DNA from: Teichococcus rhizosphaerae
Lineage (GTDB): Bacteria; Pseudomonadota; Alphaproteobacteria; Acetobacterales; Acetobacteraceae
Length of the DNA stretch: 64,000 nucleotides
Reading direction: 5' to 3'
Assembly (NCBI RefSeq): GCF_002631185.1
Contig: NZ_PDNU01000008.1
Span: 1 to 64,000 of the forward strand
A program made the position numbers and the translations under genes. Positions 19,101 through 27,982 of this stretch are shown here, piece after piece. How positions within the stretch are numbered: the stretch's first letter is position 1; each line of letters opens with the position of its first letter. The notes beneath the pieces were generated by a model, which saw only the letters and a program-made list of their open reading frames with translations, was not told the origin of the DNA and did no database searches.

Positions 19101-20399
19101 ATGCTTCTGCCCGCCGAGGCCCCCGCCATGCCAGACGACGCCCCCGCCCTGCGCGCCCTGCTTTCCGCCACCGGCGGCGCCGACCCCGGGGGCGAGGCGC
19201 GGGACCTGCTGGCCAGCCCCGCCTTCGCCCGCCTCGTCGGCGCGCTGGAGGCGGACCATGACCGCTTCGTGGAGCAGCTCATCGCCCTGACCCAGATCCC
19301 CTCGCCGCCCTTCGGCGAGGCGGCGCGCGCCGCCGCCTATGCCGGGCTGCTGCGCGAGCAGGGGCTGGAGCAGGTGGAGACCGACGCGGAGGGCAATGTC
19401 ACCGCCCTGCGCCCGGGCACCGACGCGGCGGCGGGCGTCATCGTGCTCTGCTCGCATCTCGACACCGTCTTCCCCGCCGGCACGGATGTGACGGTGCGGC
19501 GCGAGGGCACCATCCTGCGCGCCCCCGGCGTCGGCGACGACACGCGCGGCCTGGCCGTGCTGCTGGCCATGGCGCGGGCGCTGGACGCGGCCGGAATCCG
19601 CACCCGCGCCGGGCTGCTGCTGCTGGCCTCGGTGGGCGAGGAAGGCGCGGGCGACCTGCGCGGGGTGAAGCACTTCTTCCGCGCCAACCGCTGGCGGCAC
19701 CAGGTGGCCGGCTTCATCGCCATGGACGGGATCGACCCGGCGCGGCTGGTGCATGGCGCGGTCGGCAGCAAGCGCTACCGCATCACCTTCCGCGGCCCTG
19801 GCGGGCATTCCTTCGGCGCCTTCGGGCTGGTGAACCCGGCCTTCGCCCTGGCGCGCGCGGCGGACGACCTCGGCCGCATCCGCGTGCCGCCCCATCCCAA
19901 GACCACCTTCTCCATCGGCCGCATCGGCGGCGGCACCTCGATCAACGCCATTCCCGAGGAGATGTGGATGGAGGTCGATCTCCGCTCCGCCTCGGCCGAG
20001 GCGCTGGGGGAGCTGGAGGCGCGGTTCCTCGACATCCCGCCGCAGGCGGCGGCGGACGAGAACGCGGCGCGCGACACGGCGCGCGGCGGGATCCGCGTCG
20101 AGGTGAAGCAGATCGGCGACCGCCCGGCAGGCACCACGCCACGGGACAGCCGCATCGCCGGCGTCGCCGCCGCCATGATCTCGGCCCAGGGCTATGTCCT
20201 GAAGCACGAGGCCTCCTCCACCGACAGCAACATCCCGATCAGCCTCGGCATCCCGGCCGTCACTCTCGGCACGGGCGGCAGCGGCGGGCGGGAGCACTCG
20301 CTGGAGGAGTGGATCGACGTGGAGCGGGGCGCCAGCGTCAAGGGGGTGGCGACGGCGCTGGGCACCATCCTCACCCTGGCGGGCATCGCCAGCAACTGA
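19101..20399 (+). CDS. M20/M25/M40 family metallopeptidase
   Basis: This cytoplasmic two-zinc amidohydrolase is built like PepT and related di/tripeptidases. The metal site is visible in SHLDTVFP near residue 113, GVGDDTRG near 143, GEEGAGDLRG near 174 and the C-terminal GREHSLEEW near 394. The dimerisation domain lies between, with FRGPGGHSFGAFG near 230. Length is 432 residues from the ATG at 19101. The Met at 19128 has GAGG 7 bp upstream and may be the true start. It follows the aspartate-dehydrogenase-like gene by 80 bp and may be co-transcribed. Confidence 0.8.
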   Translation: MLLPAEAPAMPDDAPALRALLSATGGADPGGEARDLLASPAFARLVGALEADHDRFVEQLIALTQIPSPPFGEAARAAAYAGLLREQGLEQVETDAEGNVTALRPGTDAAAGVIVLCSHLDTVFPAGTDVTVRREGTILRAPGVGDDTRGLAVLLAMARALDAAGIRTRAGLLLLASVGEEGAGDLRGVKHFFRANRWRHQVAGFIAMDGIDPARLVHGAVGSKRYRITFRGPGGHSFGAFGLVNPAFALARAADDLGRIRVPPHPKTTFSIGRIGGGTSINAIPEEMWMEVDLRSASAEALGELEARFLDIPPQAAADENAARDTARGGIRVEVKQIGDRPAGTTPRDSRIAGVAAAMISAQGYVLKHEASSTDSNIPISLGIPAVTLGTGGSGGREHSLEEWIDVERGASVKGVATALGTILTLAGIASN

Positions 20400-20441
20400 G
20401 GCCGGGCGCGGGGAAAGGGCCTCCCCCTCCCCGCCCGGGCG

Positions 20442-21368
20442 TCAGGGCCTGCGGGCCTCGTGCCGGGCCATCCAGCTCGCCGAGCCGAAGATCACCAGCG
20501 CGCCGGCCAGCGTCGCCCAGCCGGGGATATCGCCGAACAGCAGGAAGCCCAGCAGCGCCGCCCAGGCGAGGTCGAGGAACTTGATCGGCTGGGTGGCCGA
20601 GACATCCGCCAGGCGGAAGGCTTCCGTCAGGCACCAGTGGCCGAGCGTGCCGAGCAGCCCCGCCATCACGAACCAGCCGAGCTGCACCAGCGTCGGCGCC
20701 TGCCAGTAGGCCAGGGCGAAGGGCAGCGTGAAGAGCGAGATGGTGATGGCCTGCCACATGACGATGACCTCCGGCCGGTCCCGCCGCGTCAGCGCCTTGG
20801 TGATCAGGAAGGAGGCGGCGAAAAGCGGCGAGGAGGAGAGCATCACCAGCGTCCAGAGCCCGCCGCCGCCCGAGAGCTTCGGGCCGAGCACGATGCCCAC
20901 CCCCACCAGCCCCACCAGCGCCGCCACCCAGCGCGCCAGCACCACCTTCTCCTTCAGGAACAGCACGGCGCCGATCATGATGAAGATGGGACCGGTGAAG
21001 CCCAGCGCCGTCACGTCGGCCAGCGGGATGTGCGGCAGGGCCAGGAACCACAGCAGCAGCCCCGCCGTGTGCACCACGCCGCGCCAGAGCTGGCCGGCCA
21101 TGCCGTTCGGCGCATAGGCCCGCAGCCCTTCCCGCCACAGCAGCGGCAGCATCACCGCGAAGCCGAAGGCATAGCGCAGGAACTGGGCCTGGAAGGAGTG
21201 CATCTCCCGCGTCATGCCGCTCATGATGGCGTTGAGCAGGCTGAACAGCAGGCCGGAAAGCCCCATCCACACCATGCCGCGCAGGACGGGCGAGAGCCGC
21301 CCCCAGGCCGCCCCGATACGCGGCCGGAACCCCGGCGTGGCGGGCGGGCGGGCGACGTGCTGCGACAT
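20442..21368 (-). CDS. DMT family transporter (EamA)
   Basis: This 308-residue inner-membrane protein has about ten transmembrane helices in two EamA repeats, for example VWMGLSGLLFSLLNAIMSG near residue 32 and PEVIVMWQAITISLF near 195. Drug/metabolite exporters of this class move amino acids or other small metabolites; the substrate is not readable from sequence. The Met at 21368 is chosen over a 40-codon upstream extension without conserved content. It is convergent with the M20 peptidase gene. Confidence 0.85.
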   Translation of the reverse strand: MSQHVARPPATPGFRPRIGAAWGRLSPVLRGMVWMGLSGLLFSLLNAIMSGMTREMHSFQAQFLRYAFGFAVMLPLLWREGLRAYAPNGMAGQLWRGVVHTAGLLLWFLALPHIPLADVTALGFTGPIFIMIGAVLFLKEKVVLARWVAALVGLVGVGIVLGPKLSGGGGLWTLVMLSSSPLFAASFLITKALTRRDRPEVIVMWQAITISLFTLPFALAYWQAPTLVQLGWFVMAGLLGTLGHWCLTEAFRLADVSATQPIKFLDLAWAALLGFLLFGDIPGWATLAGALVIFGSASWMARHEARRP

Positions 21369-21494
21369 GGCGGAGCGTTTCCGGTTCTTCTGCGCGGGCG
21401 GGCGGGCCCGGCACCGCAGCATGGCGCCGCGCGCGGCGGGCCGCCAGGGGGATATGTCCGTCCCCCGGCACAAAGCCCCCGCCGGCAACCGCCC

Positions 21495-22028
<534 letters not shown>

Positions 22029-22269
22029 GGCGGCTCCCGATTGCTGCTGCGGGAGGGCGGGTTAGCTCAAGGTTGTGCGCCGGTGCAACATCTTGCCAAA
22101 GAAGCGACCAGGACCTCTTGGCTCACTGGCGAAATGGCGCATCACTCTGCGATATTCATCCTATGATCGTGCCAACAGTCGGCGAATCCATGCCAGTACG
22201 CGCCAGAAACGGGTTCACGCCGGGTGTTCTCCCGCATACCCATCACCGCCCAGCAGCACGGCCCCGCCC

Positions 22270-23802
22270 ATGACCGCCAACACGGAGCCTCCAGGCAGGC
22301 CGGGCTATTTCTGGCCGGTGCTGGGGCTGGCGCTCGGCATGCTGCTGACCGGGATGGCCATCACCGCCCACCAGATGCTGTACCAGAACGGGCGGAACGA
22401 GCAGCGCCTGCAGGGCCTGGAAGCCGGCCTGCAGGACACGGAGCGCCTGCTGGCCCTGCTGAAGGGGCGGCAGGATGGCAGCGTCCCGGCGGCGGCCCTG
22501 GCCTCCCTGGCGCGCCTCGCGGCGGCGGAGCCGGCGCTGGAAGCCGCCCAGGCCGAGCTTGCCGCGGCCGCGGCGCAGCCGCCGCAGCCCGGAGAGCCGG
22601 CGCAGGCCGAGATGGCGGGGCTGGCGCTGCAACAGGCCATCCAGAAGGAGATCCGCCGCCTGCGCGCCGATGAGCGGCAGCAGGAGCATGTCAGCCTCGT
22701 GCTGAGCCTGGCCGGCATAGGGGCGGGCGCGCTCCTGCTGCTCTCGGCCCTGCTCTCCACGCGGCGGCGGGAACACCAGCAGGCGGATGGCGCGCAGCAC
22801 CGCGCGGCCGAGCTGCGGGCCGTCTGCGATGCGAGCCCCGTGGGCCTGGCGCTGCTGGACGGCGAATGCCGCCTCCGCCAGGTCAATCCGAGCTTCGCGG
22901 CCCTGGCGGAACAGCCGGAGGCGGCGGTGGCCGGGCGGCACCTGACGGAGGCCATGCCGGTCCTGGGCGGCCTGCTGCTGCCGATGCTGCGCGGCGCCAT
23001 GGCGCGCGGCGAGGGGCTGCCGGGGCAGGAGGTGCATGCGGAGGATGCGGGCGGGCGCAGCCAGCACTACTTCATCGCCGCCGAGCCCGTGCAGGGCGGC
23101 GGGACGCAGGCGCGCCTTTCGCTGGTGCTGATGGATGTCAGCGACAAGGTGGCGGTCGAGAGCTGGCGGGACGAGCTGGTCAACGAGCTGAACCACCGGG
23201 TCAAGAACACCCTCTCCACCGTGCAGTCCCTGGCGGCCCAGACCATGCGCGGCGCAGGGCAGGACCCCAACCGCTTCGCCGCCGATTTCAGCGCGCGGCT
23301 GGGCGCCCTGTCCCGCTCGCACGAGCTGCTGGCCTCCGTCGGCTGGTCAAAGGCCACGCTCGACGGCGCGATCGAGGCGGCGCTGGCGCCCTGGAAGGCG
23401 GTGTGGCTGGCCACCGGGCAACTCGCGATGCACGGCCCGTCCGGGGTTGTGGTGCGCCCGGCCCAGGCGCAGGCCATGGTCATCGCCATTTCCGAGCTGG
23501 CCAGCAATGCCAGCCGCCACGGCGCCCTGGCGCATGACGGGCGTGTCAGCCTCACCTGGCGCATGGCACCCAACGGCATGATCCATCTTGCCTGGCACGA
23601 GACCAGCAAGGCCTGGCTGACGGAGGCGTCGCCCCAGCGCGGCTTCGGGCTGCGCTTCCTGGAGCGGGGCCTGGCGCACGACCTCGGGCCCGGCGCGCAG
23701 GCGCAGCTCCGCTTCGAGCCCACGGGGCTGCAATACGATGTCAGCTTCCGGGCCGGCATCACCCAGCCCACCACCTTCACCCTGCAGAAGGGCGCCGCCT
23801 GA
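22270..23802 (+). CDS. HWE/HisKA_2-type sensor histidine kinase, orphan
   Basis: The protein (510 aa) has a transmembrane helix near 15-35, a periplasmic helical sensor region rich in Ala and Gln, and a second transmembrane helix near 140-160. A PAS domain follows (about 190-290), then the phosphoacceptor segment NELNHRVKNTL with His309. The ATP-binding domain has the N box ISELASNASRHG near 409 and LAWHE, the WxE of the HWE family. Such kinases often signal to single-domain regulators in stress pathways. No response regulator is adjacent. The ATG at 22270 lacks a clear ribosome binding site, so the start is tentative. Confidence 0.82.
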   Translation: MTANTEPPGRPGYFWPVLGLALGMLLTGMAITAHQMLYQNGRNEQRLQGLEAGLQDTERLLALLKGRQDGSVPAAALASLARLAAAEPALEAAQAELAAAAAQPPQPGEPAQAEMAGLALQQAIQKEIRRLRADERQQEHVSLVLSLAGIGAGALLLLSALLSTRRREHQQADGAQHRAAELRAVCDASPVGLALLDGECRLRQVNPSFAALAEQPEAAVAGRHLTEAMPVLGGLLLPMLRGAMARGEGLPGQEVHAEDAGGRSQHYFIAAEPVQGGGTQARLSLVLMDVSDKVAVESWRDELVNELNHRVKNTLSTVQSLAAQTMRGAGQDPNRFAADFSARLGALSRSHELLASVGWSKATLDGAIEAALAPWKAVWLATGQLAMHGPSGVVVRPAQAQAMVIAISELASNASRHGALAHDGRVSLTWRMAPNGMIHLAWHETSKAWLTEASPQRGFGLRFLERGLAHDLGPGAQAQLRFEPTGLQYDVSFRAGITQPTTFTLQKGAA

Positions 23803-23833
23803 GGAGAGACGCCGCCTGAGGAGAGACGCCGCC
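23800..23833 (+). repeat. 17-bp tandem duplication that includes the stop codon
   Basis: TGAGGAGAGACGCCGCC occurs at 23800-23816 and again at 23817-23833. The first TGA is the stop of the histidine kinase gene. As 17 is not a multiple of three, the second TGA lies in a different frame. Confidence 0.9.
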
Positions 23834-23850
23834 GGGCGGCTCAGCCGCCC
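23834..23850. terminator. Shared hairpin between convergent genes
   Basis: GGGCGGC and GCCGCCC pair around TCA. The hairpin overlaps the stop of the ABC-F gene and follows the kinase gene by about 30 bp, so it may help end both transcripts. Confidence 0.4.
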
Positions 23851-25658
23851 AGCTCCTCGCGCAGCATCTCCAGCTCCAGCCAGCGCTCCTCCGCCTCCGC
23901 CAGCCCCGCCTCGGCGCGGGCCAGCAGCTCGGTGGCCTTGTCGAAGCGGGCGCGGTCGCGCGCGTAGAGCCCGGCATCGGCCAGGATCTCGCGCAGCTTG
24001 GCGGCCTCGGCCTCCAGCTTGCGCATCCGCGCGGGCAGCGTTTCCAGCTCGTGCTGCTCCTTGAAGGAGAGCTTCTTCCTTCCGGCCGGCGGCGCGGCGG
24101 GGGCCGCCGCCGGCTTGGCCGCCGCGCCGGCGGGCTTGGCCAGGGCCTCGGCGCGGGCGCGCACGCCATGGCCGCGCTGCGCCACCATGTCCGAGTAGCC
24201 GCCGGCATAGTCCTGCCAGCGCCCCTCCCCTTCCCAGGCGATCACGTTGGTGGCGACGCGGTCGAGGAAGTCGCGGTCATGGCTGACGACGATGACCGTG
24301 CCGGAATACTCGGCGATCTGCTCCTGCAGCAGGTCGAGCGTTTCGAGGTCGAGGTCGTTGGTCGGCTCGTCCAGCACCAGCAGATTGGAGGGCGTGGCAA
24401 AGGCGCGGGCCAGCAGCAGCCGCCCCCGCTCGCCGCCCGACAGCGCCGAGACGGGCGTGCGCGCCTGCTCGGGCAGGAACAGGAAGTCCTTCATGTAGCC
24501 GATGACATGGCGCGGCTGGCCGTTCACCCACACTTGGTCGCCGCGCTTGCCGGTCAGCGTCTCGGCCACCGTGCTGGTGGGGTCGAGGGCGGCGCGGCGC
24601 TGGTCCAGCGTCACCATCTGCAGGTTGGTGCCGAGCTTCACCTCGCCCGAATCGGGGGCGAGCACGCCGGTCAGCATGGACAGCAGCGTGGTCTTCCCCG
24701 CCCCGTTCGGTCCGACGATGCCGACCCGGTCGCCACGGATGATGCGGGTCGAGAAGTCGCGCACCACCACCCGCTCGCCGAAGCCCTTGCTGATGGCGTC
24801 GGCCGCCACCACCAGCGTGCCGGAGGCCTCGCCCTCGGCCACCGCCATCCTCACCCCGCCCTGCGCCGCGCGGCGCTCCCGCCGCTGCTGGCGCAGCGCC
24901 GCCAGCTCCTCCACCCGGCGCACGTTGCGCTTGCGGCGCGCGGTGACGCCGTAGCGCATCCAGTCCTCCTCGCGGACGATCTGGCGGTCCAGCTTGTGGG
25001 CCTCGCGCTCCTCCTGCTCCAGCACCTCGTCGCGCCATTCCTCGAAATGCGCGAAGCCGCGGCCGAGGCGGCGCGTGGTGCCGCGGTCGAGCCAGACCAT
25101 CTCGCGCGTCATCGTCTCCAGGAAGCGGCGGTCATGGCTGATCAGCACCAGCGCCGAGCGCATGCCGCCGATCTCCTGCTCCAGCCACTCGATGGCCGGC
25201 AGGTCCAGGTGGTTGGTCGGCTCGTCCAGCAGCAGGATGTCGGGGGACGGCGCGAGCGCCCGGGCCAGCGCCGCGCGGCGCGCCTCGCCGCCCGAGAGGT
25301 TGGCGGGCTTCTCCTCGCCAGTGAGGCCCAGCTGCTCCAGCAGGTAGTGGGCACGGTAGGGGTCGTCGCCCGCCGTCAGCCCCGCCTCGACATAGGCCAG
25401 CACGTTGGGAAAGGCGCCGAGGTCCGGCTCCTGCTCCAGGTAGCGCAGCGTGGCGCCGGGCTGGACGAAGCGGCTGCCGCCATCCGGCTGGGCCAGCCCG
25501 GCCGCGATCTTCAGCAGGGTGGACTTGCCCGAGCCGTTGCGGCCGATCAGCGCCAGGCGCTCGCCGGGCGAGACGGACAGCGTGGCGCCCGACAGCAGCG
25601 GGGTGGTGCCGAAGCCGAGGCGGATGTCCTGGAGGAGCAGAAGCGGAGGAGCGGCCAT
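23841..25658 (-). CDS. uup: ABC-F family ATPase, Uup type
   Basis: ABC-F proteins act at the ribosome or in DNA metabolism rather than in transport. This 605-residue protein has two ATPase cassettes and no membrane segment. Walker A is GRNGSGKST near residue 37 and GPNGAGKTT near 318; signature motifs are LSGGEARR and LSGGERGR. A linker rich in Arg and Glu lies between them. The C-terminal 80 residues form the Uup-type coiled coil (LSFKEQHELETLPARMRKLE), preceded by an Ala/Pro-rich hinge. The Met at 25658 starts the conserved domain and the upstream frame is rejected. Confidence 0.9.
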   Translation of the reverse strand: MAAPPLLLLQDIRLGFGTTPLLSGATLSVSPGERLALIGRNGSGKSTLLKIAAGLAQPDGGSRFVQPGATLRYLEQEPDLGAFPNVLAYVEAGLTAGDDPYRAHYLLEQLGLTGEEKPANLSGGEARRAALARALAPSPDILLLDEPTNHLDLPAIEWLEQEIGGMRSALVLISHDRRFLETMTREMVWLDRGTTRRLGRGFAHFEEWRDEVLEQEEREAHKLDRQIVREEDWMRYGVTARRKRNVRRVEELAALRQQRRERRAAQGGVRMAVAEGEASGTLVVAADAISKGFGERVVVRDFSTRIIRGDRVGIVGPNGAGKTTLLSMLTGVLAPDSGEVKLGTNLQMVTLDQRRAALDPTSTVAETLTGKRGDQVWVNGQPRHVIGYMKDFLFLPEQARTPVSALSGGERGRLLLARAFATPSNLLVLDEPTNDLDLETLDLLQEQIAEYSGTVIVVSHDRDFLDRVATNVIAWEGEGRWQDYAGGYSDMVAQRGHGVRARAEALAKPAGAAAKPAAAPAAPPAGRKKLSFKEQHELETLPARMRKLEAEAAKLREILADAGLYARDRARFDKATELLARAEAGLAEAEERWLELEMLREELGG

Positions 25659-25840
25659 GGCCGGCTGCGTGGAGCGGGCGGGGCCGCGCGTCAAGCACCC
25701 TCCGCGCTCCGGCCGCCTTTGCGGGCCGCCATCGCAATTTTGAGCGGCTTCTCCCCGCCTGAACCTCAACCGGGGCGCGACGGGGGCTTCGGGACGCGGT
25801 AGAAACGAGGCCCGCTTGTTTTTCCCCGGAGGAAGTGACC

Positions 25841-26956
25841 TTGGATCAGGTCGAATGCGTGGTCGTCGGCGCGGGCGTGGTGGGGCTGGCCGTGGCGCGC
25901 GCCCTGGCCCTGGCCGGCCGCGAGGTGCTGGTTCTCGAGGCGGCCGAGGGCATCGGCACCGAGACGTCCTCGCGCAACAGCGAGGTCATCCACGCCGGCA
26001 TCTACTACCCCAGGGGCAGCCTGATGGCGCGGCTCTGCGTCGAGGGGAAGCACCGGCTCTACGAATACTGCGCCGAGCGCGGCGTGCCGCACCGCAACTG
26101 CGGCAAGCTGATCGTGGCCACCAACGAGGAGGAGACGGGCAAGCTCGCCTCCATCCGCGAGCGCGCCGCCGCCAATGGCGTGCCGGACCTGCGGCTGGTC
26201 AGCCGGGAGGAGGCGCTGGAGATGGAGCCGGCGCTGTCCTGCACCGCGGCCCTCGTCTCCCCCTCCACCGGCATCATCGACAGCCACGCCTACATGCTGG
26301 CGCTGCAGGGCGATGCCGAGAATGCGGGGGCCATGTTCGTGTTCCACAGCCCGGTGCTGGGGGGGCGGCTGCTGCCGGAGGGCGGCGCCGAGATCCGCGT
26401 CGGCGGCGCCGAGCCCATGGAGCTGCGCTGCCGGATGCTGGTGAACGCCGCCGGGCTCCATGCGCCGAGGCTGGCCGCCGCGCTGGAGGGGATGCCCGCC
26501 GGGCATGTGCCCACCGCCTACTACGCCAAGGGCAACTACTTCACCCTCGCCGGCCGCTCGCCCTTCTCGCGGCTGATCTACCCCGTGCCGGTGCCGGGCG
26601 GCCTCGGCACGCACCTGACCATCGACCTCGGCGGCCAGTGCCGGTTCGGTCCGGATGTGGAATGGGTCGAGAAGGTGGAATACGAGGTGGACCCCCGCCG
26701 CGGCGACAGCTTCTACGCCGCCATCCGCCGCTACTGGCCCGGCCTCCCGGAAGGCGCGCTGCAGCCGGGCTATTCCGGCATCCGCCCCAAGATCGTGCCG
26801 CCCGGCCAGGCGGCGCAGGACTTCGTGGTGCAGGGGCCGGAGGTGCACGGCCAGCCGGGGCTGGTGAACCTGTTCGGCATCGAGAGCCCGGGGCTGACCG
26901 CCTCTCTGGCCATCGGCGCCATGGTGGGCGAGATGCTGGTGCTGGAGCCGGCCTGA
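25841..26956 (+). CDS. FAD-dependent oxidoreductase, L-2-hydroxyglutarate dehydrogenase-like
   Basis: The protein (371 aa) opens with the FAD-binding [16 protein letters not shown]. It has the DAO fold with [15 protein letters not shown] near residue 45, a segment shared with LhgO-type enzymes that oxidise L-2-hydroxyglutarate to 2-oxoglutarate. The C-terminal [15 protein letters not shown] is also typical. The start is unusual: GGAGG at 25828-25832 is 8 bp from a TTG at 25841, while an in-frame GTG at 25835 is too close to that site. I therefore prefer TTG. Substrate remains a family-level inference. Confidence 0.8.
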   Translation: MDQVECVVVGAGVVGLAVARALALAGREVLVLEAAEGIGTETSSRNSEVIHAGIYYPRGSLMARLCVEGKHRLYEYCAERGVPHRNCGKLIVATNEEETGKLASIRERAAANGVPDLRLVSREEALEMEPALSCTAALVSPSTGIIDSHAYMLALQGDAENAGAMFVFHSPVLGGRLLPEGGAEIRVGGAEPMELRCRMLVNAAGLHAPRLAAALEGMPAGHVPTAYYAKGNYFTLAGRSPFSRLIYPVPVPGGLGTHLTIDLGGQCRFGPDVEWVEKVEYEVDPRRGDSFYAAIRRYWPGLPEGALQPGYSGIRPKIVPPGQAAQDFVVQGPEVHGQPGLVNLFGIESPGLTASLAIGAMVGEMLVLEPA

Positions 26957-26963
26957 GCCTCCC

Positions 26964-27863
26964 TCAGCCGGGCAGCACCCCGGGGGCGGCGGCCACCGCC
27001 GCCTCCACCAGCGCCCGCACCTTGCCGGAAAGCAGCCGCGCATCCGGGAACAGCGCGTGCACCGGCACCGGCGCGCTCGCCAGCTGCGGCAGAACGCGCA
27101 CCAGCCGCCCCCGCGCCAGATCCTCCGCCACCTGCCAGACAGGGGTCAGGATCACCCCCTGACCGGCCAGCGCCGCCCTGTGCAGCGCGTCCGCGTTGTC
27201 GGACCGGAAGCGGCTGCGGACCGGCACGCGGTGCTCGGCGCCATTCCCGTCCAGCAGGCGCCAGTGGTGCGGATGGGCGAGCCGGGTGAAGACCAGCGCC
27301 TCCGCCTCCGCCAGCGCGGCGGGCGTGTCGATCGGGCCGTGCCGCTCGCGATAGGCGGGGGCGCAGCAGAGGATGCGGCGGAAGGCGCCGAGCCGCCGCG
27401 CGACCAGGCTGGAATCGGCCAGCGCGCCGCTGCGGATGGCGAGGTCGAACCCCTCCTCCACCAGGTCCACCAGCCGGTCGTTCAGGGAAAGCTCGACCCG
27501 CACCTGCGGGTGCGCCGCGGTGAAGCCGGCGAGCAGCGGCACCACGAAGCGCTGGCCGAGATTGACCGGCGCCGTCACCCGCAGCGTGCCGGAGACCACG
27601 GCGGCGTCATCGCCCAGCGCCGCCTCGGCCGCCTCCATCTCGGCCAGGATGCGGCGGCAATGCTGGTGCCAGGCCCGCCCCTTCTCGGTGAGCCGCACCC
27701 CCTGCCCGTGCCGCTCCAGCAGCCGCGTGCCGAGCCTCGCCTCCAGCGACGCCACCTTGCGCGACAGGCTGGAGACCGGCAGGCCCAGCCGCCGCCCGGC
27801 GGCGGAGAAGCTGCCGCACTCGGCCACGGTGACGAACAGGGCCATCGCCTCGAAGCGGTCCAT
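26964..27863 (-). CDS. LysR family transcriptional regulator
   Basis: This 299-residue protein has an N-terminal winged helix-turn-helix (MDRFEAMALFVTVAECGSFS, then AAGRRLGLPVSSLSRKVASL) and a C-terminal periplasmic-binding-like effector domain from about residue 90. The Met at 27863 is preferred to an upstream extension because it begins the domain. It is divergent from the CoA-transferase gene with a 119-bp spacer that contains a palindrome, so that gene is the likely target. It is convergent with the FAD oxidoreductase gene, only 7 bp apart. The effector is unknown. Confidence 0.9.
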   Translation of the reverse strand: MDRFEAMALFVTVAECGSFSAAGRRLGLPVSSLSRKVASLEARLGTRLLERHGQGVRLTEKGRAWHQHCRRILAEMEAAEAALGDDAAVVSGTLRVTAPVNLGQRFVVPLLAGFTAAHPQVRVELSLNDRLVDLVEEGFDLAIRSGALADSSLVARRLGAFRRILCCAPAYRERHGPIDTPAALAEAEALVFTRLAHPHHWRLLDGNGAEHRVPVRSRFRSDNADALHRAALAGQGVILTPVWQVAEDLARGRLVRVLPQLASAPVPVHALFPDARLLSGKVRALVEAAVAAAPGVLPG

Positions 27864-27886
27864 GCCTTTTCTGCCCTTGCGGAGTT

Positions 27887-27903
27887 TGGGAAGCGGCTTC
27901 CCA
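27887..27903. promoter_or_regulatory. Candidate LysR operator
   Basis: TGGGAAGC-G-GCTTCCCA is a perfect 17-bp palindrome with 8-bp arms, 24 bp upstream of the lysR start and 80 bp before the divergent CoA-transferase gene. Position and symmetry fit an autoregulatory LysR site. It lacks the classical T-N11-A form. Confidence 0.5.
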
Positions 27904-27982
27904 TCCCCGGTCAATGCCTCATCATCCCGCGAGGTCCTAGCCTGGACCTTTCAAGAAGAACCCCGGACGACACGGCACCCCC

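Noticed and set aside
22075-22269. N-terminal extension of the histidine kinase
   Set aside because: The extra 65 codons are basic and Pro-rich and lie before the first membrane helix; the Met at 22270 starts the coherent part.
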